Shown: one piece after another, positions 47,438 to 58,892 of the stretch | How the letters are laid out: each line of letters begins with the position of its first letter | How positions within the stretch are numbered: the stretch's first letter is position 1 | Assembly (NCBI RefSeq): GCF_040412085.2 | Contig: NZ_CP115920.1 | Coordinates: 124,001 to 188,000 of the forward strand | Source: Vibrio sp. CB1-14 | Lineage (GTDB): Bacteria; Pseudomonadota; Gammaproteobacteria; Enterobacterales; Vibrionaceae | Length of the DNA stretch: 64,000 nucleotides | Direction: 5' to 3' | Position numbers and translations under genes: made by a program | Notes under the pieces: generated by a model | Told to the model about the DNA's origin: nothing | The model's input: the letters and a program-made list of their open reading frames with translations, nothing else | The model's database searches: none

Positions 47438-48979
47438 ATGCAACTTAATTCCACAGAAATTAGCGACCTAATCAAGCAGCGTATCGAATCTTTCGATGTT
47501 GTGAGTGAAGCTCGTAATGAAGGTACTATCGTATCGGTAAGCGATGGTATCATTCGCATTCACGGCCTAGCGGACGTGATGCAAGGTGAAATGATTGAAT
47601 TACCGGGTGGCCGTTATGCACTAGCACTTAACCTTGAGCGTGACTCGGTTGGTGCGGTAGTAATGGGCCCTTATGCCAACCTTAAGGAAGGCATGAAAGT
47701 AACAGGTACTGGTCGTATTCTTGAAGTGCCAGTTGGTCCAGAAATGCTTGGTCGTGTTGTAAACACGCTAGGTGAGCCAATCGATGGCAAAGGTCCAATT
47801 GAAGCTAAGCTTACGTCACCAGTCGAAATGATTGCACCTGGTGTAATCGACCGTAAATCGGTTGATCAGCCAGTACAAACTGGTTATAAGTCAGTTGACT
47901 CAATGATCCCAATCGGTCGTGGTCAGCGTGAGCTTATCATCGGTGACCGTCAGATCGGTAAAACCGCGATGGCGATCGATGCAATCATCAACCAGAAAGA
48001 CTCTGGTATCTTCTCAATCTACGTAGCGATTGGCCAAAAGGCTTCTACTATCGCAAACGTAGTACGTAAACTGGAAGAACACGGTGCACTTGCAAACACT
48101 ATCGTAGTGGTTGCTTCTGCTTCTGAATCTGCTGCACTGCAATATCTTGCGCCATACTCTGGTTGTGCAATGGGTGAATACTTCCGTGACCGTGGTGAAG
48201 ATGCTCTGATTGTTTATGATGACCTATCTAAGCAAGCGGTAGCTTACCGTCAGATCTCTCTACTACTTAAACGTCCACCAGGCCGTGAGGCATTCCCAGG
48301 TGACGTATTCTACCTTCACTCACGTCTACTAGAGCGTGCAGCTCGTGTAAACGAAGAGTACGTAGAGCGTTTCACTAATGGTGAAGTGAAAGGTAAGACG
48401 GGTTCTTTGACTGCTCTTCCTATCATCGAAACTCAAGCGGGTGACGTATCTGCATTCGTACCTACGAACGTAATCTCGATTACCGATGGTCAGATCTTCC
48501 TACAAACTGAAGCCTTCAACGCGGGTGTACGCCCAGCTGTTGACCCAGGTATCTCAGTATCTCGTGTAGGTGGTTCAGCACAGACTAAGATCATTAAGAA
48601 GCTATCTGGCGGTATCCGTACTGCACTAGCGGCTTATCGTGAACTAGCGGCATTCGCACAGTTCTCATCTGACCTAGATGAAGCAACTAAGCGTCAGCTA
48701 AGCCACGGTCAAAAAGTTACAGAGCTAATGAAGCAGAAGCAATACGCTCCTATGTCTGTATTTGACCAAGCGCTAGTTATCTTTGCTGTTGAGCGCGGCT
48801 ACCTAGATGATGTTGAAATCAACAAGATTCTAGACTTCGAAGCAGCGCTTCTATCGTATGCTCACAGTCAATATGCTGATCTTGCTAAAGAGATCAACAC
48901 TACGGGTGCTTACAACGACGATATCGAAGCTCAGCTTAAGAAACTGACTGACGATTTCAAAGCAACTCAGACTTGGTAA
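47438..48979 (+). CDS. atpA: ATP synthase F1 subunit alpha
   Basis: 513 residues from ATG 47438 (E. coli 513): [17 protein letters not shown]. Walker [10 protein letters not shown] (about 169-177), the arginine finger region [17 protein letters not shown] (about 363-379) and the GRGQRELI stretch are present. An in-frame ATG at 47405 overlaps atpH and is not used. Non-catalytic nucleotide sites. Confidence 0.98.
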   Translation: MQLNSTEISDLIKQRIESFDVVSEARNEGTIVSVSDGIIRIHGLADVMQGEMIELPGGRYALALNLERDSVGAVVMGPYANLKEGMKVTGTGRILEVPVGPEMLGRVVNTLGEPIDGKGPIEAKLTSPVEMIAPGVIDRKSVDQPVQTGYKSVDSMIPIGRGQRELIIGDRQIGKTAMAIDAIINQKDSGIFSIYVAIGQKASTIANVVRKLEEHGALANTIVVVASASESAALQYLAPYSGCAMGEYFRDRGEDALIVYDDLSKQAVAYRQISLLLKRPPGREAFPGDVFYLHSRLLERAARVNEEYVERFTNGEVKGKTGSLTALPIIETQAGDVSAFVPTNVISITDGQIFLQTEAFNAGVRPAVDPGISVSRVGGSAQTKIIKKLSGGIRTALAAYRELAAFAQFSSDLDEATKRQLSHGQKVTELMKQKQYAPMSVFDQALVIFAVERGYLDDVEINKILDFEAALLSYAHSQYADLAKEINTTGAYNDDIEAQLKKLTDDFKATQTW

Positions 48980-48981
48980 TT

Positions 48982-49005
48982 GGTGGGTGACCTTCTGGTC
49001 ACCAC
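48982..49005 (+). other. Intercistronic hairpin between atpA and atpG
   Basis: GGTGACC-type stem pairing with GGTCACCAC across a TTCT loop; no T-run. May influence mRNA processing or stability. Confidence 0.45.
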
Positions 49006-49020
49006 TTATGGAGAGTAACG

Positions 49021-49887
49021 ATGGCCGGCGCAAAAGAGATACGTAATAAAATCGGTAGTGTGAAAAGCACTCAGAAAATTACGAAAGCGATGGAAATGGT
49101 AGCAGCTTCGAAAATGCGTCGTTCGCAAGACGCGCGTGAAGCTTCTCGTCCATACGCTGAAACTATGCGTAAAGTGATCGGTCATTTGGCTAACGCAAAC
49201 CTAGAGTACCAACATCCGTACCTAGAAGAGCGTGAAGCCAAGCGTGTTGGTTATGTCATTATTTCTACCGACCGTGGTCTTTGTGGCGGCTTGAACATTA
49301 ACTTGTTCAAAAAAGCTGTCCTAGAGATGCAGGATTGGAAACAAAAAGGTGCTGAAGTTGAGCTGGCTGTGATTGGCTCAAAAGCAACGGCATTCTTTAA
49401 CAACAGCGGTGCTAAAGTAGCGGCACAGGTGTCTGGTCTGGGTGATGAGCCTAGTCTTGAAGACCTAATCGGTACTGTAGGCGTCATGCTGAAGAAATAT
49501 GACGAAGGCGAATTGGATCGCCTGTACGTAGTGTATAACCACTTTGTGAACACTATGATTCAGGAACCAACGATCGATCAATTGCTACCTCTGCCTAAAT
49601 CTGACAGTGACGAGATGCAGCGCGAACATTCATGGGGCTACATTTATGAGCCTGAGCCAAAACCACTACTAGACGCACTATTGCTTCGTTATATCGAATC
49701 TCAAGTGTATCAAGGTGTGGTAGAGAACCTTGCTTGTGAGCAAGCGGCTCGAATGATTGCAATGAAAGCTGCAACGGACAATGCGACCAACCTGATTGAT
49801 GATCTAGAGCTTGTGTACAACAAGGCGCGTCAAGCGGCTATCACACAAGAACTATCAGAAATCGTTGGCGGCGCAGCTGCGGTTTAA
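49021..49887 (+). CDS. atpG: ATP synthase F1 subunit gamma
   Basis: 288 residues (E. coli 287). Coiled-coil shaft from the N-terminal [26 protein letters not shown] (in pieces) and C-terminal [40 protein letters not shown] in the middle is diagnostic. GGAG before ATG. Confidence 0.97.
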   Translation: MAGAKEIRNKIGSVKSTQKITKAMEMVAASKMRRSQDAREASRPYAETMRKVIGHLANANLEYQHPYLEEREAKRVGYVIISTDRGLCGGLNINLFKKAVLEMQDWKQKGAEVELAVIGSKATAFFNNSGAKVAAQVSGLGDEPSLEDLIGTVGVMLKKYDEGELDRLYVVYNHFVNTMIQEPTIDQLLPLPKSDSDEMQREHSWGYIYEPEPKPLLDALLLRYIESQVYQGVVENLACEQAARMIAMKAATDNATNLIDDLELVYNKARQAAITQELSEIVGGAAAV

Positions 49888-49907
49888 GCTTAGGTAAAAC
49901 GAAATAG

Positions 49908-51326
<1,419 letters not shown>

Positions 51327-51344
51327 GGCTAAATAGGAGGCGAT

Positions 51345-51767
51345 ATGGCAGCAATAACCTTTCACCTAGACGTAGTAAGCGCGGAGAAAAAGCTTTTCTC
51401 TGGTCGCGTAGAAACGTTCCAGGTGTCCGGTAGCGAAGGTGAACTTGGTATTTTCCATGGTCACACACCGCTGCTGACCGCTATTCAGCCTGGTATGGTG
51501 CGTATCGTTAAACAGCACGGCCACGAAGAGTTCATTTATGTCTCTGGTGGTATTGTAGAAGTTCAGCCTGGTACAGCGACTGTACTGGCTGATACGGCTA
51601 TCCGTGGTGAAGAACTAGACGCAGCGAAGGCAGAAGAAGCCAAGCGCAAAGCTGAAGAATCTATTTCTAATCAGCATGGCGACATGGACTTCGCGCAAGC
51701 GGCCAGTGAACTGGCTAAAGCCATTGCTCAGCTTCGAGTAATCGAACTGACAAAAAAACGTCGTTAA
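51345..51767 (+). CDS. atpC: ATP synthase F1 subunit epsilon
   Basis: 140 residues (E. coli 139). N-terminal beta-sandwich ([31 protein letters not shown]), C-terminal helical pair that inhibits hydrolysis. AGGAGG before ATG. Last gene of the atp operon. Confidence 0.97.
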   Translation: MAAITFHLDVVSAEKKLFSGRVETFQVSGSEGELGIFHGHTPLLTAIQPGMVRIVKQHGHEEFIYVSGGIVEVQPGTATVLADTAIRGEELDAAKAEEAKRKAEESISNQHGDMDFAQAASELAKAIAQLRVIELTKKRR

Positions 51768-51796
51768 TCTAGCTCGATTAGATTGACCGCGATGAG

Positions 51797-51824
51797 AAAG
51801 GCGACCGTTAGGTCGCCTTTTTGC
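51797..51824 (+). terminator. atp operon terminator
   Basis: AAAGGCGACC/GGTCGCCTTT stem with GTTA loop and T-run, 29 bases after atpC. Confidence 0.87.
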
Positions 51825-51919
51825 TTATTTTTTATCGCAAATTTGCTTATCAACATTAACTCTTGTGCTATTCACAGCTAAAATAAGGACAGTTTTTTAA
51901 CGTCAATGGTTTGATAATA

Positions 51920-53281
51920 ATGAAGTTCAGCGCAGTTGTACTCGCCGCGGGAAAGGGAACCCGCATGTATTCCAATAAACCGAAAGTCTTGCATACCCTA
52001 GCGGGTAAGCCGATGGTGAAACATGTCATCGATACTTGTGAAGGTTTGGGATCTCAAAACATCCACCTGGTGTATGGTCATGGTGGCGACTTAATGAAAT
52101 CGGCTCTCGAGCAAGAAACCGTCAACTGGGTTCTGCAGGCAGACCAACTGGGTACGGGTCACGCAGTTGACCAAGCATCATCTTATCTAGCCGATGACGA
52201 GAAAGTTCTGGTGCTTTATGGTGACGTCCCTCTGATTTCAGAACAAACCATTGAAAACCTATTAGATGCGCAGCCAACAGGCGGTATTGCACTGCTTACT
52301 GTCGTGCTGGATAACCCAATGGGTTATGGCCGCATTGTGCGTAAGAATGGCCCGGTAGTGGCTATCGTCGAGCAAAAAGATGCCACCGAAGAGCAGAAGC
52401 TGATTAAAGAGATCAACACAGGTGTAATGGTTGCAACTGGTGGCGATCTTAAGCGCTGGCTATCAGGCCTTAGCAACGATAATGCGCAGGGCGAATACTA
52501 CTTAACAGACGTGATTGCAGCAGCGCACGACGAAGGCCGTGCAGTTGAAGCGGTGCACCCAGCGAATCCAATTGAGGTTGAAGGCGTCAACGACCGCGCT
52601 CAGTTAGCGCGTCTAGAGCGTGCATTCCAATCGATGCAAGCGCAGAAGCTGCTAGAGCAGGGCGTTATGCTGCGTGACCCAGCTCGCTTTGACCTGTGTG
52701 GTCAGTTGCAGTGTGGTATGGACGTAGAAATTGACACTAACGTCATCATCGAAGGTAGCGTAACGCTAGGTGATAACGTGGTGATTGGCACTGGCTGTGT
52801 GCTGAAAGACTGTGAAATCGATGACAACACCATTGTGCGGCCCTACAGTGTGATTGAAGGTGCGACCGTTGGTGAGAAATGTACCGTAGGTCCATTCACT
52901 CGCCTGCGCCCTGGTGCAGATATGCGCAATGACTCTCACGTGGGTAACTTCGTTGAGGTGAAAAATGCACGCCTAGGTGAAGGTTCTAAAGCGAACCACC
53001 TTACTTATCTTGGCGATGCTGAGATCGGTCAACGTACTAACGTTGGGGCGGGTGTGATCACCTGTAACTACGATGGCGCGAATAAGTTTAAGACCATTAT
53101 CGGAAACGATGTGTTTGTTGGCTCAGACAGCCAGTTAGTCGCACCCGTGACGATTGCTGATGGTGCAACGATTGGTGCGGGTACAACCTTAACCAAAGAC
53201 GTAGCTGAAGGTGAGTTAGTGATCACTCGCGCCAAAGAGCGCAAGATCACAGGCTGGCAGCGTCCAGTAAAGAAAAAGTAA
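51920..53281 (+). CDS. glmU: GlmU, bifunctional GlcNAc-1-P uridyltransferase / GlcN-1-P acetyltransferase
   Basis: Makes UDP-GlcNAc for peptidoglycan and LPS. 453 residues from ATG 51920 (E. coli 456). N-terminal nucleotidyltransferase with [20 protein letters not shown] (about 6-25) and GTGHAV; from about 250 a left-handed beta-helix of hexapeptide repeats, with [22 protein letters not shown] and [12 protein letters not shown] as the acetyltransferase active site. A TTG at 51911 is in frame but lacks support. Single-gene unit after the atp operon, as in other vibrios and E. coli. Confidence 0.98.
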   Translation: MKFSAVVLAAGKGTRMYSNKPKVLHTLAGKPMVKHVIDTCEGLGSQNIHLVYGHGGDLMKSALEQETVNWVLQADQLGTGHAVDQASSYLADDEKVLVLYGDVPLISEQTIENLLDAQPTGGIALLTVVLDNPMGYGRIVRKNGPVVAIVEQKDATEEQKLIKEINTGVMVATGGDLKRWLSGLSNDNAQGEYYLTDVIAAAHDEGRAVEAVHPANPIEVEGVNDRAQLARLERAFQSMQAQKLLEQGVMLRDPARFDLCGQLQCGMDVEIDTNVIIEGSVTLGDNVVIGTGCVLKDCEIDDNTIVRPYSVIEGATVGEKCTVGPFTRLRPGADMRNDSHVGNFVEVKNARLGEGSKANHLTYLGDAEIGQRTNVGAGVITCNYDGANKFKTIIGNDVFVGSDSQLVAPVTIADGATIGAGTTLTKDVAEGELVITRAKERKITGWQRPVKKK

Positions 53282-53303
53282 TGACGATTACACTCTGATA
53301 GTG

Positions 53304-53331
53304 AAAAAGGGTCTCATTGAGACCCTTTTTG
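53304..53331 (+). terminator. glmU terminator
   Basis: AAAAAGGGTCTC/GAGACCCTTTTT stem, 22 bases after glmU; symmetrical, so it may also serve the converging permease gene. Confidence 0.87.
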
Positions 53332-53376
53332 GTTTCTGTGTACTTTATTAAAACCTTTTGCATGCCGTGCTGGTGG

Positions 53377-54150
53377 TTAATGACTCGGGATCGCTATCCT
53401 TTTTTCTAACCAGCGTACGGCTTGAGAAACCAATAGAATCAGCACTAAGTACTCCAATACCAGGAAGGTATAGATTTCTAATGGTAAGTACTCGTTAACC
53501 ACCAGCTCATTGGCACGCCTGGTTAAGTCGCTTAAGCCAATCACACTGACCAGCGAAGACATCTTTAAGATGTAGACAAATTGATTCCCCAGCGGCGGCA
53601 GTATCTGCCTAAACGCCTGAGGTAAAATCACCAAGCGCATTTTCTGCCAATAGTTGAGCCCTAATGACTCTGCCGCTTCATGTTGACCGCGAGTCACGGC
53701 TTGAATGCCACCACGAAAGACCTCGGCCATAAAAGCACTTTCAGCGATAGTCAGTGCTATCACGCCAGCCCAGAAATGGTTGAGTGAAACGTCTAGTAGC
53801 GTCGGCATACCGTAATAGACCCACAGAAGCAGAACCAGAACCGGAATAGAGCGTATTACCTCAACATAGATGCGGTTGATAGCCCGTAACCAAGGTTTAT
53901 TGGAAAGAGCAGGGAAGGCAACAAGTAGGCCTATCAGCATGGCAAACACCATACTCAGCAGTGACACATAGATGGTGTCCTTAAAACCTGCTAACAAGAA
54001 TCCGAGGTTGGTTTTCCCTTGTTCGGTAGAAGGATCGAGTACATACCAGCCCCACTCATAGTCAGAACAACCACTTAGTAGCGGCAGGCACAACACAACA
54101 GCAAGTAATCGATAGCTCACAATCGTCCCTAAAATCTCTGAAATTTCCAT
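53377..54150 (-). CDS. Amino-acid-type ABC transporter permease with lipobox-like N-terminus
   Basis: 257 residues. HisMQ-family permease: YVEVIRSIPVLVLLLWVYYGMP (about 95-116) and the EAA loop AVTRGQHEAAESLGLNYWQKMRLVILPQAFRQILPP (about 156-190). The N-terminus is unusual: RLLAVVLCLPLLSGC|SDYEWGW (about 14-34) looks like a lipoprotein signal with Cys28, then a segment GWYVLDPSTEQGKTN before the first normal helix. Divergent from a binding-protein gene, which suggests they work together; neither has an ATPase gene here. Substrate unknown. Confidence 0.8.
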   Translation of the reverse strand: MEISEILGTIVSYRLLAVVLCLPLLSGCSDYEWGWYVLDPSTEQGKTNLGFLLAGFKDTIYVSLLSMVFAMLIGLLVAFPALSNKPWLRAINRIYVEVIRSIPVLVLLLWVYYGMPTLLDVSLNHFWAGVIALTIAESAFMAEVFRGGIQAVTRGQHEAAESLGLNYWQKMRLVILPQAFRQILPPLGNQFVYILKMSSLVSVIGLSDLTRRANELVVNEYLPLEIYTFLVLEYLVLILLVSQAVRWLEKRIAIPSH

Positions 54151-54211
54151 CTGTTACTGCTATGTTATCAAGGATGTACCACGAATGTTTAATAATTTAA
54201 GGGACTATTCA

Positions 54212-54988
54212 ATGAAGAAGTGGATTCTGGGTTTTATTATTACTTTTCTCTCTATTGGGCAGGTAGCGGCAGAAACCAGTCGCCTACAAAAGATCTTAGA
54301 CTCAGGTGTACTTAGGGTAGGTACCACAGGGGATTGGAACCCGATGACCATGAAAGATCCGGCGACTAACTCTTATCGTGGATTTGATATTGATGTCACT
54401 ACTGAGCTTGCCAAAGATCTTGGGGTCAAGGTTGAGTATGTCGCGACCGATTGGAAAACGTTGGTTAATGGTATCACTGCCAACAAGTACGATATCACGG
54501 GAAGCGCATCGCTTAACATGTCTCGCGCTAAGGTCGCGGGATACAGCCAGCCGTATTTTTACTTAGCTTTTGTGCCTGTGGTACAGAAGAAAGATCTTGA
54601 AAAGTACGCGGATTGGGCAGATTTCAACAAGCCTGGTGTTAAGGTTGCAGCGACGCTAGGGACGGTGCAAGAGAAGATGGTTAAAGATTTCTTCCCAGAA
54701 GCCGAACATATTGTCATTGAAGCACCAGCCCGTGATTTCCAAGAGCTTTTAGCGCGCCGTGCTGACGTCTCGGTGACCTCAAATGTGGAAGCTGCGACCT
54801 TGGTGACCAAGTTTAAGCAACTAGCGATAGTGCCAGTAGAAGAGCCTCGTAAGCCAACGCCAATCTCTATGCTGTTGCCGCAAAAAGACCAAGTATGGAT
54901 TAACTACGTGAACCACTGGGTAGAGCTTAAGAAGACTCAGGGCTTCTTTGATGCCACTGCAGAGAAATGGGGACTGAAAAGTCTGTAA
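54212..54988 (+). CDS. Family 3 periplasmic solute-binding protein (cyclohexadienyl-dehydratase-like)
   Basis: 258 residues from ATG 54212 (AAGGGA upstream). Signal peptide MKKWILGFIITFLSIGQVAA, mature from about ETSRLQ. LRVGTTGDWNPMT, YRGFDIDVTTELAKDLG, and WKTLVNGITANKYDITGSASLNMSRAK give the family 3 fold. The layout also resembles PheC-type periplasmic cyclohexadienyl dehydratases, so an enzyme of aromatic amino-acid synthesis cannot be excluded; the divergent permease favours transport. Specificity unassigned. Confidence 0.75.
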   Translation: MKKWILGFIITFLSIGQVAAETSRLQKILDSGVLRVGTTGDWNPMTMKDPATNSYRGFDIDVTTELAKDLGVKVEYVATDWKTLVNGITANKYDITGSASLNMSRAKVAGYSQPYFYLAFVPVVQKKDLEKYADWADFNKPGVKVAATLGTVQEKMVKDFFPEAEHIVIEAPARDFQELLARRADVSVTSNVEAATLVTKFKQLAIVPVEEPRKPTPISMLLPQKDQVWINYVNHWVELKKTQGFFDATAEKWGLKSL

Positions 54989-55021
54989 GTCCAGTCGATA
55001 ATAAGTACGGTCGATAATTAG

Positions 55022-55060
55022 AAAGGGCAACCCGCATACTGTGCAAGGTTGCCCTTTTTT
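55022..55060 (+). terminator. Terminator between the binding-protein gene and punC
   Basis: AAAGGGCAACC/GGTTGCCCTTTTTT stem across a 16-base loop, in the gap between convergent genes. Confidence 0.8.
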
Positions 55061-55064
55061 GTCT

Positions 55065-56270
55065 CTATTCGTCGCTAACGACGCGAGAGTTATCTGGAAT
55101 CGTTAATTCCTCAGTGACCGCTGGGTTGGCAATAAGATAGCCAATCCACATTACTGCTAAGCAGCCAAGAATCACATAGCCAACCGCAGACTGCGCCAAA
55201 ACCGCAAACGCAGCCACAATGGCACTGGCTAGACTGCTTACCCCTATCTGCAGGCTATTTTGCAGACCTGCAGCCGTTGCTGAGCAGTGTGCAGCACTTG
55301 ATAGTGCACGGTTCACCACGATTGGGTAGAGGGCACCGTTAGCAACCGCCAGTAGACAGAATGGCAATAGGATTGGCCATACGCTGCTGAGCTCCCACTG
55401 ACAGGCTACAAACACCATCAAAATAGCCACCGTTTCTAAACCAAGAAGCTGCTTGAGTACGGCATCATCACCGAGTTTTGCCACCAGTTTTTTACCCGCG
55501 TAGCCACCCACCATAAACGCCACGGTTTGTGGGATAAAGCTAAGGCCAATGTCTTTTGCCGAGTAACCAAGTTGGCTCATGATTTCTGGCATACCGGTTA
55601 GGTACGCAAAAAATGCCGCTGATGCTACACCGTACATGATCACATTGCCCATGTACTCTCTCGATCCAAACAGACTCTTAAGATCGGCGCTAATTGACGA
55701 TCGTTTCTCGATAGATTTTGGCTGATCTTTAAGTGATAAAGTGATCATTGCAAGCAGTGCACCTGTGATCGCAAGAACCACAAAAATACTGTGCCATCCC
55801 CACATTTCAGTTAGCAATACACCAAGTTGTGGTGCAAGCGCTGGAGATAACGCAACTAGCGGCATGATGGTGGCAAAAATCTGTTGGCTGGTTTTCTTAT
55901 CAAATTTATCAATAACCATAGACTGCCAGATTACCGCCGGTGCACAGACACCAATTGCTTGCAGCAGACGCAGTGATAGCAGTTGCCATACTTGCTCACT
56001 CCAAGCCAGACCAAATGACGCGATAGTAAAGATGGTCAGTCCAGCAAACAGTGTTTTGCGATGACCAAAGCGATCGCTGGCCAGTCCCCATACAAATTGA
56101 CCCAGACCCATACCGACGAGAAATACCGTCAGCGATAGCGCGATCTGCTCTGGTCCAGTAGCAAAGTCCTGCTCAATAAGTTTAAACGCAGGCAAGTACA
56201 TATCCGTGGCAATAAAGCCCAACATCGACAGTGCGGATAAGTAGATAAGTTGAAGTTTAGAGATTTTCAT
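55065..56270 (-). CDS. punC: PunC-type MFS purine nucleoside efflux/uptake transporter
   Basis: 401 residues from ATG 56270 (AAGGAA upstream), 12 membrane helices of the DHA1 drug-antiporter family. LSMLGFIATDMYLPAF at the start, the loop 2-3 motif GLASDRFGHRKTLFAG (about 64-79) and the helix 5 motif C-like VALSPALAPQLG. It matches E. coli YdhC (PunC), identified there as a purine-nucleoside transporter, and is divergent from its LysR regulator PunR, as in E. coli. Confidence 0.85.
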   Translation of the reverse strand: MKISKLQLIYLSALSMLGFIATDMYLPAFKLIEQDFATGPEQIALSLTVFLVGMGLGQFVWGLASDRFGHRKTLFAGLTIFTIASFGLAWSEQVWQLLSLRLLQAIGVCAPAVIWQSMVIDKFDKKTSQQIFATIMPLVALSPALAPQLGVLLTEMWGWHSIFVVLAITGALLAMITLSLKDQPKSIEKRSSISADLKSLFGSREYMGNVIMYGVASAAFFAYLTGMPEIMSQLGYSAKDIGLSFIPQTVAFMVGGYAGKKLVAKLGDDAVLKQLLGLETVAILMVFVACQWELSSVWPILLPFCLLAVANGALYPIVVNRALSSAAHCSATAAGLQNSLQIGVSSLASAIVAAFAVLAQSAVGYVILGCLAVMWIGYLIANPAVTEELTIPDNSRVVSDE

Positions 56271-56408
56271 TGTTATTCCTTGAAATATTTTCACAGGAAT
56301 GGTTTGGCGCCAGCCCATACTGCTGATGACGGGTATTCTATTTTTGGAAAAAAGAAAAATAAAACGCTATATTTTGTGGTTATTAATCAAAATTTTTGAA
56401 AGCTAGTT
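56271..56408. promoter_or_regulatory. punC-punR divergent promoter region
   Basis: 138 bases shared by the two starts, AT-rich, with a TTAATCAAAATTTTTGAA-type stretch near punR. PunR is expected to bind here; I cannot mark its site with confidence. Confidence 0.4.
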
Positions 56409-57308
56409 ATGTACTCACGTTCTTCACTAGAAATGCTCGATGTGGTTGCGCATCTGGGGAGCTTCAGCGCGGCAGCGCAAGTGCTGCATAAAGTCCCTTC
56501 TGCGATTAGCTATAGTGTGCGCCAGATAGAGCAAGAGCTTGGTGTACAGCTCTTTACTCGTTTGCCACGCAAAGTCGAACTGACGCCAGCCGGGGAAGTG
56601 TTCATATTGGAAGCTCGACAGATGTTGCGTCGTATGGATGAGCTTACTCATCAAACTCGCCGTACAGCACAAGGCTGGCAAAGTAGCTTAAAGCTGACCT
56701 TAGATAATATCGTAAAGGTAGATAAACTCTCAGAGCTCATTGAAGACTTCTATCGCGAGTTTGAGTTTGCTGAGCTGCAGATCAATATGGAGGTCTACAA
56801 TGGCGCTTGGGAGGCCATATCCCAAGAGCGCGCGGATATCGTCATCGGCGCCACATCCGCCGTGCCAGTGAGTGGCGAGTACGGAGTGAAAAAGATAGGT
56901 AGCCTAGATTGGGCTCTGGTGATGTCGCCAACTCATCCTTGCGCGCTTGTGGATGTATTGGATGAGTCGATCGCAAGCCAATATCCTGCCATCTGTATTG
57001 ATGACACTTCACGCGAGCTGCCTAAGCGCCATACCGAACACTATCCGCAGCAGCGCCGATTGTTGCTACCGAATTGGTTTACTGCGATTGAGTGTCTGAA
57101 AAGTGATGTAGGAATAGGCTACATGCCAAGTCATATGGCGAGACCTCTCATCGAGCAAGGTTTGTTGGTTGAGCGTGTACTTCCGGATGCCAAACTTTCT
57201 AGTGAATGCTGCATGGTTTGGAGAAAGCATGAAAACCACAAGTTACTAGAGTGGTTACTCGACTACCTTGGTGAGGAAGGTAAGCTTTATCGAGATTGGT
57301 TAGCATAA
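56409..57308 (+). CDS. punR: PunR-type LysR regulator
   Basis: 299 residues. The winged HTH includes LGSFSAAAQVLHKVPSAISYSVRQIEQELGVQLF (in pieces, residues 16-49) and the effector domain has IDDTSRELPKRHTEHY, both very close to E. coli YdhB (PunR), the activator of punC in response to purines. Divergent from punC. Normal length for the family. Confidence 0.87.
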   Translation: MYSRSSLEMLDVVAHLGSFSAAAQVLHKVPSAISYSVRQIEQELGVQLFTRLPRKVELTPAGEVFILEARQMLRRMDELTHQTRRTAQGWQSSLKLTLDNIVKVDKLSELIEDFYREFEFAELQINMEVYNGAWEAISQERADIVIGATSAVPVSGEYGVKKIGSLDWALVMSPTHPCALVDVLDESIASQYPAICIDDTSRELPKRHTEHYPQQRRLLLPNWFTAIECLKSDVGIGYMPSHMARPLIEQGLLVERVLPDAKLSSECCMVWRKHENHKLLEWLLDYLGEEGKLYRDWLA

Positions 57309-57338
57309 AAAACGGGAAGCGATGGCTTCCCGTTGATT
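57308..57338 (-). terminator. ilv operon terminator (bidirectional with punR)
   Basis: AACGGGAAGC/GCTTCCCGTT stem followed on the minus strand by a T-run, 14 bases after the ilvA stop. Confidence 0.82.
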
Positions 57339-57351
57339 TTTACTAGTCAGA

Positions 57352-58890
57352 CTAGGACAAGAAGAACTTATAAGACGGGTTATCCGTTTCATCTTTGCAT
57401 TGATAGCCAAGCTCGCGAAGGTGGGTCGAGAACTCGCTAAGATCGCTGTCTTCAAGCTCAAAACCACACAGTACGCGACCGTAATCGGCACCGTGATTGC
57501 GGTAGTTGAACAGACTGATGTTCCAATGCGTACCAAGCGTGCTCAAGAATTTAAGCAGGGCGCCAGGGTATTCTGGGAACTCAAAACTGTATAAGCGCTC
57601 TTTGAGCTGTTTAGATGGCTTACCGCCAATCATGTAGCGAATATGCAGTTTCGCCATCTCATCATCAGAGAGATCGGCAACTGGATATCCACCAGTGCGT
57701 AGATCGTTGATTATGCCATCAAGTTCATCTTGGCCGCCAACCAGTCTTACACCGACAAAGATGTTTGCAAGTTCATCGTCGTTGTAACGGTAGTTAAACT
57801 CAGTAACTGCACGCCCGCCAATGATATTGCAGAACTCAAAGAAAGCACCTTGGCGCTCTGGGATAGTTACCGCGAGTAAGCCCTCACGTTTCTCACCCAG
57901 TTCACAGCGCTCAGAGACATAGCGTAGACCATGGAAGTTGGTGTTCGCACCAGAGAGTACGGTACCCAGTTGCTTGTCTTTGAGCTGATGCTTTTCGGCA
58001 AACTTCTTGAGGCCTGCCAATGCGAGCGCACCAGATGGCTCGGCAATAGCACGAGTATCTTCAAAGATATCTTTTACCGCGGAGCAGATCTCATCGCTAG
58101 ATACGGTAATGTGACCATCGATGTACTGTTGACATAGCCTAAAGGTCTCGTTGCCGATGATCTTCACCGCAACACCATCAGCAAACATGCTTACTTGGTC
58201 GAGAATGACTGGCTCACCAGCATCTAATGCAGCCTTGAGGCAAGCCGAGTCTTCAGGCTCTACCGCAATCACTTTGATTTCAGGCATCAGCTGCTTAACC
58301 AGAACGGCAACACCAGCAGCAAGACCACCACCGCCCACTGGGACAAAGATGTAATCTAGATGACCATTTTGCTGCAGCATTTCCATACCGATAGTGCCTT
58401 GTCCTGCAATCACCAGAGGGTGATCGAAAGGGGGAACAAAGGTATAGCCATGCTCTTTTGAGAGGCGCTCGGCTTCTGCTTTCGCCTCATCAAAGTTGCT
58501 GCCGTGAAGTACCACGTTGCCACCAAAACCGCGAACGGCTTCAACTTTGATATCTGGTGTGGTTTTTGGCATCACGATAGTCGTATTGATGCCGAGCTTA
58601 GTGCCTGACAGCGCCATGCCTTGAGCGTGGTTACCCGCTGAAGCGGCAATCACACCCGCACGCTTTTGCTCATCGCTGAGGTTTGCCACCATGTTGTAGG
58701 CACCGCGCAGCTTGAATGAGTGTACAGGCTGTCTGTCTTCACGCTTGATTTGGACTTGGTTGCCGATGCGAGCGCCGAGTCTTGGCATATCTTGAAGCGG
58801 CGACACCGTCGCCACTTCGTAGACAGGTGCTCTGAGAACCTGACGCAGATAATCTGCGCCAGATACGGGATGATTATCTACGTCATTCAT
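57352..58890 (-). CDS. ilvA: IlvA, biosynthetic threonine dehydratase
   Basis: Threonine to 2-ketobutyrate, first step to isoleucine, inhibited by isoleucine. 512 residues (E. coli 514). PLP lysine in VHSFKLRGAYNM (about 56-67), SAGNHAQGMA (about 84-93), phosphate loop VGGGGLAAGVA (about 188-198), then two ACT-like regulatory domains (from about 325: LAVTIPERQGAFFEF and LYSFEFPEYPGALLKFL). Last gene of ilvGMEDA. Confidence 0.97.
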   Translation of the reverse strand: MNDVDNHPVSGADYLRQVLRAPVYEVATVSPLQDMPRLGARIGNQVQIKREDRQPVHSFKLRGAYNMVANLSDEQKRAGVIAASAGNHAQGMALSGTKLGINTTIVMPKTTPDIKVEAVRGFGGNVVLHGSNFDEAKAEAERLSKEHGYTFVPPFDHPLVIAGQGTIGMEMLQQNGHLDYIFVPVGGGGLAAGVAVLVKQLMPEIKVIAVEPEDSACLKAALDAGEPVILDQVSMFADGVAVKIIGNETFRLCQQYIDGHITVSSDEICSAVKDIFEDTRAIAEPSGALALAGLKKFAEKHQLKDKQLGTVLSGANTNFHGLRYVSERCELGEKREGLLAVTIPERQGAFFEFCNIIGGRAVTEFNYRYNDDELANIFVGVRLVGGQDELDGIINDLRTGGYPVADLSDDEMAKLHIRYMIGGKPSKQLKERLYSFEFPEYPGALLKFLSTLGTHWNISLFNYRNHGADYGRVLCGFELEDSDLSEFSTHLRELGYQCKDETDNPSYKFFLS

Positions 58891-58892
58891 GA

